Source: Fragilaria crotonensis (taxonomy: Eukaryota; Bacillariophyta; Fragilariophyceae; Fragilariales; Fragilariaceae). Taken from it: a DNA stretch of 36,429 nt. Each line of letters begins with the position of its first letter. The first letter of the stretch is position 1. Location: the NCBI GenBank assembly GCA_022925895.1, contig JAKSYS010000635.1:1-36429 (forward strand), read 5' to 3'. Positions 30,086 to 36,429 of the stretch are shown here, piece after piece. The position numbers were made by a program, and so were the translations under genes. The notes below the pieces were generated by a model, which worked only from the letters and a program-made list of their open reading frames with translations, was not told where the DNA came from and did not search any database.

Positions 30086-30464
30086 GCAAAAGATGTACTC
30101 ATAACTCATAGACTCGAAGGGATCCGATTACTGGAGTACTCGTTGTAGCGATACTGTTCCATGTAATAACAGTATTGTATTCCAGTAATGTATGGAATAC
30201 TCGCCAGTCCCAATATGTAGAATGTCGTATGATGACGAAATTAGAGTGCCAGTTAATCGGATCCAGGATCATGGCCTGTCATCAAGTCATCACCGTCATC
30301 TGTCATCATTCATCGTCACGCCTTTGTCCACTCGCTGTACTGGAACTCTTCTACCGGTTATGAACCATGCTGTTCTTGTACAACGTACAAGTACTATTCT
30401 ACGGTAGGTAGCCATGGACAATGACACTGGACACACCATGGTGCCATGGATAGCAAATGCATCT
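30086..30464. other. Spacer before the minisatellite
   Basis: GTAC-type and catcatc/gtcatc words are present (about 30270-30315). No gene is supported. Confidence 0.45.
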
Positions 30465-30664
30465 ACTGCGCACTGCACACTGCACACTGCACACTGCACA
30501 CTGCACACTGCACACTGCACACTGCACACTGCACACTGCACACTGCACACTGCACACTGCACACTGCACACTGCACACTGCACACTGCACACTGCACACT
30601 GCACACTGCACACTGCACACTGCACACTGCACACTGCACACTGCACACTGCACACTGCACACTA
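30465..30664. repeat. 7-bp minisatellite (cactgca)n, about 28 copies
   Basis: About 200 bases of a nearly perfect heptamer, cactgca in one phase; the first unit has a g variant (actgcgc) and the last an a (cactaca). Because the unit is 7 bases with no stop in any phase, all six frames stay open and give false Cys-Ala-Val-Cys-Ser-Val-Gln and Thr-Ala-His-Cys-Thr-Leu-His repeats. It is not coding. Confidence 0.95.
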
Positions 30665-30955
30665 CAAACATCACGAATCACGAGTCATATACAGGTTTAA
30701 ACACAGTACCTGGACGGTCAAAATTACGACGAGTACCTGGACGGAATAAAATATTAGTGATTTCAAAGTATTCATCCAGTAAGATCGATGATGCACCTGA
30801 GTAAACATCGATAGTACGCCCCGAACGATAGGGGGTTACTGTAGGACTTTTTTGTTGAAGTGGTCGTGTTCAAAAGTTGGAACGAGAAAAAAATGGAGAT
30901 TTTTCCGGGCTCACCTTAGTTTCAATTTCATAATTAAGCGCCTTATCACCGTAGC

Positions 30956-31316
30956 ATGTCACGGAAAGGAAAGAAAGACTTCAGTGCTCTTGTGATCCCA
31001 GTGGTAAATGTTGGTAGACCGATGCTGCAGCAAATGCCTGACTCTGTTTTCCTATCGGTAAGTTTTTCATTTCTAGCGGCTACCGCAAAGTCGACATCGT
31101 CAAAGTAACTTATGAAAATTTTAGTTTGTTCGGGAATCAATTTTTTCATCCTACGGCTGTTTCCCTACAAACTACCTCATGCTACTAATTTAATCGCACG
31201 AAAATCAATAATTTTATTACGAAATACAATATATTCACGTTGTGCAGATCAACTGCAATTCGAATGCCCTCGTTACAAATGTGTCACTTCTAAGGCAACA
31301 TAATCGTAGCACATAG
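30956..31316 (+). CDS. Possible two-exon small gene
   Basis: ATG 30956 opens 34 codons (MSRKGKKDFSALVIPVV, then NVGRPMLQQMPDSVFLS) that end exactly at a consensus donor, GTAAGT (31058). A T-rich, AT-rich stretch ends in gtgcag at 31247. The following frame (31248-31316) adds INCNSNALVTNVSLLRQHNR plus two residues and stops at TAG, giving 56 residues. Phase is kept. The LVIPVVNVG segment vaguely recalls proteasome assembly chaperone 2 N-termini, but this is far too short to claim. It may be the first exons of a gene cut off by the element at 31330. Confidence 0.35.
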
Positions 31317-31329
31317 GCCTGTGATGTAT

Positions 31330-32016
31330 CTTTAGCAAGTCTTATCATGGGGTTAAATTTTTGACATTTTAACCCCTGGGGTCTAAAGTTTAGATCCTCC
31401 ACGTCGAACGAAAAAAAGCAAGTCTTATCATTTTTAACTTGATAACTCAAACCCTTTTGAAGAACAGTGTATGGTAAAATCAAGAATCGAGCTCCCCTTG
31501 TATACTCATCACTCATCACTCGTCAACAACGACAACATTGCCACGGCAAATTTGATTGCCGAAGCAAATCACACCCACAGGAGACTGATGACCATGGGGT
31601 GAGCATTGTGGAAAGACAATGGAACAAAATCAACAGGAGTGCTCACATCTCTGCTCCTGAGAATGCGTTGTGGAGGTGACATTGTTGTGTATGCAGTACT
31701 AGTACTAGTCGTATGCATACATGTAGTGATGTGTGACATCCACACCGTGCCTTGACGAGCAGAATTCGTGCCCAAAAAAAGGGGATAGTGGTATATACAT
31801 GGCGTAGGAAACGCGTAGATGATTTAGACCCCGAGGGGTCTAAACTTTGACCCTGGGGTCAAATTCGCTGAATTTAGACCCGGGATTAAAAAATAGACCC
31901 CAGGGGGTCAAATTCAAGATCCTAAAAAATGACTTATACCCTCCCATAAGACTTGCTTTTTTGATTTTTTTTCGATTCGGGACTCACTTAACCCCATGAT
32001 AAGACATGCTCTAAAG
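31330..32016. mobile_element. 687-bp MITE-like element with inverted ends
   Basis: The ends are inverted copies: ctttag, then gtcttatcatggggttaa at 31339-31356, mirrored at 31988-32005 and followed by ctaaag at 32011-32016. A second inverted pair lies inside (aagcaagtcttat near 31418, its complement near 31950). Between them are many ggggtctaaa, ggggtcaaa and cccc-rich short hairpins (31370-31390 and 31825-31915). There is no transposase. No target duplication is clear. A 350-bp unrelated core (about 31450-31800) may be a capture or nested insertion. Confidence 0.7.
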
Positions 32017-32293
32017 GGTGAACTACTGAGATGTTACATGCAGGATTGTCTGCAGATGGACCAACGTGCAAAAAACGTCGAACAAATATGAGATAATGGA
32101 AATGGACTCAATGCACTGCACTAGTGACTGAACTGTCCAGGTACTATGTCAAAAAAATTCGATGAAAAAAATATTCGACTAATCATCTCTTAATCAATTA
32201 TCTATCTTCAGTACCATATGAAGTGCTTAAAAGTATCCCCAAGGTGCTGTCTATGGTATCCAGCCTTCAGAATTGAAAAATGACGGCGCCATT
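32017..32293. other. Short spacer between the MITE and the Harbinger element
   Basis: AT-rich, with no coding signal. It ends in ATT (32291-32293), the left target-site copy of the Harbinger element. Confidence 0.5.
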
Positions 32294-32542
32294 AGAGAGA
32301 TCCTCTTTTTATTGTTTACAGTACGGAACCCGTAACCTTACGAAGATTTGGCGTAAATTTGTTCCTGTAATTTACAGTGTAAAATTGATGTCCTCTTTTT
32401 AGAAAAAACAAGATAAATTTCACAACTCAGATTCCTTCGAAATTTCTAGTGTCATTCAACTAAGATTCCTTTTTAAACGGGACTCACAGTCGCCGAGCCG
32501 ATTTGATTATTCCATCCTCACAAAGCGCGGCAAATCGTAAAC

Positions 32543-33835
32543 ATGTCGATTCGACGATGGAGTTCATTTTTGGAGCGTCACCGCTGCCTCGTTTGGCAGC
32601 AAACCGCACTCATACTTTTGAATGAGATTGAGGATAGCAGCAGTAGCTCGTCCTCATCATTTTCGTCCAACTGTAGTATGAATAGCGACAGCGACGACGA
32701 CGAGGAACTCGACGATGATGACGAGATGGAGCTTCTTGACGAATTCCTTCTCGCATTTTCCAATGCGAATGCGATTACACTTGATTTGAACCAGATTATT
32801 GAGCATCCTACCATAAACTGGCGTTGGAAGGATGGTTTGACAGTTCAACAGTTATCTGCTGATGATGCTCTGACTCATTTTCGATTCAGAAAGGTACATT
32901 TGCAAGAAGTGTCAGATAAGCTCTGGCCACGACTTTCCGCTCATCTTGTTGGAACAAAAGAGAAAATTGTATTTGGAGATGGTCATTATTCTGCACCTTA
33001 CGAAACTCTTTTGCTTTTGGTCCTTTTTCGACTTGCTAGACCACGTCGAATTCGCCGCGACATGGAAGAATTCTTCGGATTTCGAAGAAATAAAATTTGC
33101 ATCGGCATCAAAGCAATGGTGTGTGCTATGTACTCCCTTGCGGTGCAGTACCTTGACAATCCAGCATTGTTTCATCACCTTATGCCCCGTTACTCTAACA
33201 TCATCAACGCAAAGTGTGGATTAGACAACAATGTTTGGGGGTTCCTTGATGGAACATTGCGCAGGACATGCCGTCCAACTTACTATCAGGAACAGATGTA
33301 TAGTGGACACAAACGTATCCATGGCATTAAGTTTCAGTCTGTTGTCACGCCAGACGGCTTTTTTGCATGCATGTTTGGTGCTATCAATGGAAAGCGACAT
33401 GACTCCTACATGCTGACTGAAAGTGGGTTGTTGCAATCACTTCGCGCCATGATGCCAGCTGGTGAAAATGAGCAAGATGGAGAAAACAACATATATTCCT
33501 TGTATGCTGATCCAGCATATCCGCAATCAGCATACATTTTTGGTGGATATCGAAACCCACGTCCAGGTTCTCGTGAAGCTTTGTGGAACGCACAAATGTC
33601 AAGTGTTCGTGAGTCAGTTGAATGGGGCTTTTCCTACATTAACAAGTATTGGTCATTTCTGAACTTCCAGTCAGGCTTAAAGGTTTTCAAGTCACCGATT
33701 GGCAAGTACTATATCATTGCAACATTCCTTTCCAATTTGCGAACTTGCTATTATGGAAACCAGACCATGAGCTTTTTTGATTGTGCCAATGATAGCCTTA
33801 CAATCGATGAATATTTGTCACTGATTGACAACTAG
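32543..33835 (+). CDS. Harbinger DDE transposase (HARBI1-like nuclease)
   Basis: A 430-residue frame with ATG at 32543. The N-terminus has a Ser-rich run (32-43) and an acidic Asp/Glu run (48-66), then a helical DNA-binding-type region with RKVHLQEVSDKLWPRL (116-131). The DDE nuclease includes Asp236 in VWGFLDGTLRRTCRP, the HDSYML motif (286-291), Asp323 in YADPAYPQSA and Glu360 in SSVRESVEWGFSY. These match the first Asp, the second Asp (DxxYP) and the Glu (R-x-x-x-E) of PIF/Harbinger transposases. It would cut and paste the element together with its Myb-like partner. No frame damage is seen. Confidence 0.92.
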   Translation: MSIRRWSSFLERHRCLVWQQTALILLNEIEDSSSSSSSSFSSNCSMNSDSDDDEELDDDDEMELLDEFLLAFSNANAITLDLNQIIEHPTINWRWKDGLTVQQLSADDALTHFRFRKVHLQEVSDKLWPRLSAHLVGTKEKIVFGDGHYSAPYETLLLLVLFRLARPRRIRRDMEEFFGFRRNKICIGIKAMVCAMYSLAVQYLDNPALFHHLMPRYSNIINAKCGLDNNVWGFLDGTLRRTCRPTYYQEQMYSGHKRIHGIKFQSVVTPDGFFACMFGAINGKRHDSYMLTESGLLQSLRAMMPAGENEQDGENNIYSLYADPAYPQSAYIFGGYRNPRPGSREALWNAQMSSVRESVEWGFSYINKYWSFLNFQSGLKVFKSPIGKYYIIATFLSNLRTCYYGNQTMSFFDCANDSLTIDEYLSLIDN

Positions 33836-33887
33836 TCCTGAGTCCTAACTCTACTAGTAGCTATTTCAAAAGTACTATCTAGATAGA

Positions 33888-34886
33888 CTATTCATCACTG
33901 CTGCTACCACTTCCTCCGTTGTTTTTCTTGGACATGTGCTCCTGAAAAAATCTGAACATGTCGGCTTGCAGCTTCAACTCCTGCTCTTTCAACTTGAACG
34001 CCCTCTCCTGTTCAACTTCCTTCATTTGAAGTTGCTTGGCCTTCAAGACAAGCTTTTCCTTACTAATTGACTCCTTGGTGCGGCCTCGTGCCTCCATGCG
34101 CTCGTTCGCAGCTTTATGGAAAGCCATGACGTCATTGTTCGAGGGAATTGGCGACACACAGTTTGGTGCATGCTTCCTCTTTCCAGCTTGTCTCAAATCG
34201 CGAAGCTGCTCAACAGAGAATTCACCCATAGAAGCATCGCGAAGAGCTTTGGCCTCCTTTTTGTCCTTTTCCCTTTCTGCGGCCGAAGAAGTGTTTAGCA
34301 TCGCTGCGTTGTTCGTTGCTGCGGAATAGCGTACGAGGAGTTCCTCTAGTCCCAACTGAAGTTCAGTCGAGCGATCCTCATCATCGCAACCAGAGTTCAA
34401 CGGAACACTCCTTTCAAACTTCTTGATGAATGCCATCAACTCAAGGAACCGACTCTTCATCTGACGCGCTTTGCAACCTGAAGGGAACACTGCATTTCCA
34501 TCCGGAGCTGCAGATATGCTCAGATACTTGGCACTTGTAGCCCAGGCTGCCATGCTCTTCCCATGAGGAGCCTCAAACGGTAAGTCTGCAATCAACTGCC
34601 GCACAAGCATGATGTCCATCAAATTTGTGGGATCTGTCAAGAATGGAGCCACCTGCATGACCCTTCCATTCTTGACAGTTGAGACTGTTGACGCGGGCAA
34701 CCACCTCAATCGAGCACGTGACGAAGACGCCAAGTTTCTCGTGTCCACGTTGCCGGAGGAAGATGTCGTTTCTTCCGTTGAATCACCCGAAACAAGGGCG
34801 ATCGAATGACCTACATCGCGATGTGGTTGTTCTAGAACAACCACATCGGAATGGCAAACGTCATCGTCGAGTTCCGATGAGGACAT
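33888..34886 (-). CDS. Myb/SANT-like partner protein of the Harbinger element
   Basis: A 332-residue frame with ATG at 34886, convergent to the transposase. After a disordered acidic/Ser-rich N-terminus (1-60), residues about 85-160 look like a Myb/SANT or trihelix-type DNA-binding fold (LTDPTNLMDIMLVRQLIAD, then KARQMKSRFLELMAFIKKF). The C-terminal third (about 260-320) is a strongly charged heptad-like coiled coil rich in Lys, Glu and Leu. Harbinger elements commonly encode such a second protein, which binds the element ends and helps the transposase enter the nucleus and act. The coding sequence contains a perfect 30-bp palindrome at 34819-34848. Confidence 0.78.
   Translation of the reverse strand: MSSSELDDDVCHSDVVVLEQPHRDVGHSIALVSGDSTEETTSSSGNVDTRNLASSSRARLRWLPASTVSTVKNGRVMQVAPFLTDPTNLMDIMLVRQLIADLPFEAPHGKSMAAWATSAKYLSISAAPDGNAVFPSGCKARQMKSRFLELMAFIKKFERSVPLNSGCDDEDRSTELQLGLEELLVRYSAATNNAAMLNTSSAAEREKDKKEAKALRDASMGEFSVEQLRDLRQAGKRKHAPNCVSPIPSNNDVMAFHKAANERMEARGRTKESISKEKLVLKAKQLQMKEVEQERAFKLKEQELKLQADMFRFFQEHMSKKNNGGSGSSSDE
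34819..34848. repeat. Perfect 30-bp palindrome inside the Myb-like coding sequence
   Basis: Arms cgatgtggttgttct and agaacaaccacatcg meet without a spacer at ttct|agaa. It lies near the start of the Myb-like gene (codons for DVVVLEQPHRDV). It could be a protein-binding site, for example autoregulatory, or a chance hairpin. Each half also resembles a short operator-like word. Confidence 0.85.
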
Positions 34887-35241
34887 GATACAAGATACAG
34901 TTTTTTGTGTTCGCGAACTTCCAGTGACACGCCAAAGCGCGCCGCCTCAATTCAGAGCGCGCCGCAAGATGAAAAGTCTACAAACTACTAGAATGTACGC
35001 TGATATACACATATTGTTTTCCACGTGGAGGTACTTTCCGAACAAAGTAAACACGTGGAACGGAATTTGTTCAGTGTCAAGTTGAAGGGAAATTCGGGCT
35101 TCAAATTTACCGAAGGACCCCAAAATTCATAAAGTTAAGGGAAAATGGAATCTCAATTTTACAAAGCTGAGGACCCAGAACCGGTACTGGGTCCGGAGTT
35201 CTGTAATTTTGTACTGTAAAAAGGCAAAAGAGGATCTCTCT

Positions 35242-35583
35242 ATTATAGAGCGAACTAGTGGGTACCTCCCAATTGGTCGGACTTTTGGAATACGTGTACG
35301 GTATGGGTTGTGCACGGTTGTGTGTACTGTTTGTACAGTTCAGTACTATACGCAAGTAGTGCAGTACCCCAGAGTGGTCATACTCCGTAACAGACGCACG
35401 CACTGACGCAACTACGTATATGCAAATCTTACCGACATCGCTTACGGAGTACTCCAGTATGCATGTATGACATATATCATACTCCGAGTATGAGACAGTA
35501 TTCATTTGATCCAGTACCCCAGAGTGGTCATACTCCGTAACAGACGGACGCACGCACGCACACACGCACACAATTAATTTATA
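35242..35583. repeat. Repeat-rich spacer right of the Harbinger element
   Basis: It starts with the ATT target copy. At 35255-35275 a piece (ctagtgggtacctc) resembles the terminal repeat at 35584. A 34-base module (agtaccccagagtggtcata and following) occurs at 35363 and 35513 and again in the foldback at 35748. A cacgcacgcacacac microsatellite lies at 35550-35570. Confidence 0.7.
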
Positions 35584-36280
35584 ACTAGTGGGTACCTCAC
35601 ATTTGATCGGAGTGTCTACTACAGGAAACTGGACGTACAGTACCCCCAACCTGGTCGTACTCCGTACCACTACTTTTACTGTTACTGTTTACTTTCAGTA
35701 CTCAACCCTGGCGAAGTGAAAAAATTCAGACAGTATTCATTTCATCCAGTACCCCAGAGTGGTCATACTCCGTAACAGACGGACGCACGCACTCACGCAC
35801 ACAATTAATTTATAATATAGTAGGATAGTAGGATATCCTACTATATTATAAATTATTATGTGCGTCCGTCTGTTACGGAGTATGACCACTCTGGGGTACT
35901 GTTGCACTGTTACGTGGATTACATGTACTACAGGTCTACAGTACATAAACGGACGGTAATTTATGTTGAAACGACAGTGTGTTACGTTACTGAACTACAA
36001 TACTATACGAATTCAAAGTTACTGGATGGAATACTCATTGAATTTGCTGTGAACAGGTTACTTGACAAATGCTACTGTAAAATATACCGTGCGATAAACT
36101 GCAATACTGGGGCATGATAAGTACCTGGTACTGTACTTCATGAAGTTTCCTACGTTGGTACCATGGTACTGCATACTGTAGGGGAAAAAAGTATTGGTAC
36201 GGAGTACGACCAGGTTGGGGGTACTGTACGTCCAGTTTCCTGTAGTAGACACTCCGATCAAATGTGAGGTACCCACTAGT
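35584..36280. mobile_element. 697-bp element with 86-bp inverted terminal repeats
   Basis: 35584-35669 (actagtgggtacctcacatt and on) is repeated in inverted orientation at 36195-36280, apparently without mismatch over 86 bases. There is no coding capacity between them, and a foldback (35748-35900) sits inside. This is a non-autonomous MITE-like or foldback element. No clear target duplication was seen. Its terminal sequence is unlike that of the Harbinger element. Confidence 0.78.
35748..35900. repeat. 153-bp foldback palindrome
   Basis: Left arm 35748-35788 and right arm 35860-35900 are 41-base perfect inverted copies (agtaccccagagtggtcata ... ). The centre contains a second AT-rich palindrome around 35836, with arms tttataatatagtaggat. 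The arm sequence also occurs twice as direct single copies at 35363 and 35513, so the foldback probably formed from two opposed copies of a dispersed module. Confidence 0.85.
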
Positions 36281-36429
36281 AGTAGAATAATTTTTCTAGT
36301 CCAGGTACTATGTTTAAACTCGTACCGCAATACTAGTACCGATACAAAAGCTCGAGTCGAAATTGAGATGTTCGTTCTGTACATGTATCAGCTCCACTTC
36401 GTATTGAAAGCATCGATTTTGATCTGAAC
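36281..36429. other. Right edge, no gene seen
   Basis: Mixed sequence with gtac words running off the window. No feature can be supported. Confidence 0.4.

Larger units (their letters stand above)
32294..35241 (+). mobile_element. Complete PIF/Harbinger DNA transposon
   Basis: The terminal inverted repeats begin AGAGAGATCCTCTTTT at both ends (32294-32309; complement at 35226-35241). After six partly different bases they share TTACAGTAC, giving about 27 of 31 matches. ATT flanks both ends (32291-32293 and 35242-35244), a 3-bp target duplication as expected for this superfamily. Inside, the DDE transposase (plus) and the Myb/SANT-like protein (minus) converge and are separated by about 50 bases. 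Both frames are intact, so the element could be autonomous. Confidence 0.88.

Noticed and set aside
30465-30664. CRISPR-like array
   Set aside because: The unit is a 7-base tandem repeat without spacers, in eukaryotic DNA.
30296-30804. Cys- and His-rich repetitive proteins on both strands
   Set aside because: They arise from a 7-bp minisatellite whose unit lacks stops in every phase.

Overview
The window reads as eukaryotic nuclear DNA, most likely from a diatom or a close stramenopile relative. It has a short GT-AG intron, long gene-poor spacers full of GTAC-type words, and several transposon classes known from algae. The species call is an inference from gene style, not a match.

Layout. 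At 251-6467 (+) lies a tyrosine-recombinase (YR) retrotransposon of the DIRS order: gag, reverse transcriptase, RNase H, YR. Its ends are split direct repeats (A1 ... B1-A2-B2), and its reading frames are broken by several shifts. A 1.7-kb island (6468-8140) holds one small candidate gene and decayed sequence. At 8141-14850 (-) lies a second, distinct YR retrotransposon with its own split direct repeats, three long open frames and all expected catalytic residues. At 15317-17954 (+) is a frame-disrupted gene for a membrane-anchored protein built from about 18 alternating Gly/aromatic modules. At 18736-19238 (-) is a spliced cysteine-rich gene. At 19887-21923 (-) is a decayed Crypton-like YR element with a C-terminal GCR1_C-like domain. 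At about 22640-24080 (-) is a relic that carries a Ulp1-type protease motif. At 24672-26536 (-) is a two-domain FEX/CrcB fluoride channel gene in two overlapping frames. From 26537 to 32293 the sequence is mostly non-coding: GTAC-rich DNA, AT-rich DNA, a GTGGCAAAA motif cluster, a 7-bp minisatellite, a possible two-exon small gene and a 687-bp MITE-like element. At 32294-35241 is a complete PIF/Harbinger transposon (DDE transposase plus Myb/SANT-like partner) with terminal inverted repeats and a 3-bp target duplication. The right edge (35242-36429) is a nest of inverted and direct repeats.

Three different tyrosine-recombinase elements and one Harbinger element make up about half of the window. 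Host genes are few: the fluoride channel, the cysteine-rich protein, the module-repeat membrane protein and perhaps two small genes. The most unusual items are the two split-repeat retrotransposons, which share a stepwise -1 frame layout, and the alternating-module membrane protein. Single-base frame shifts recur in otherwise well-conserved coding regions, so either decay or assembly indels must be settled before calling genes dead.
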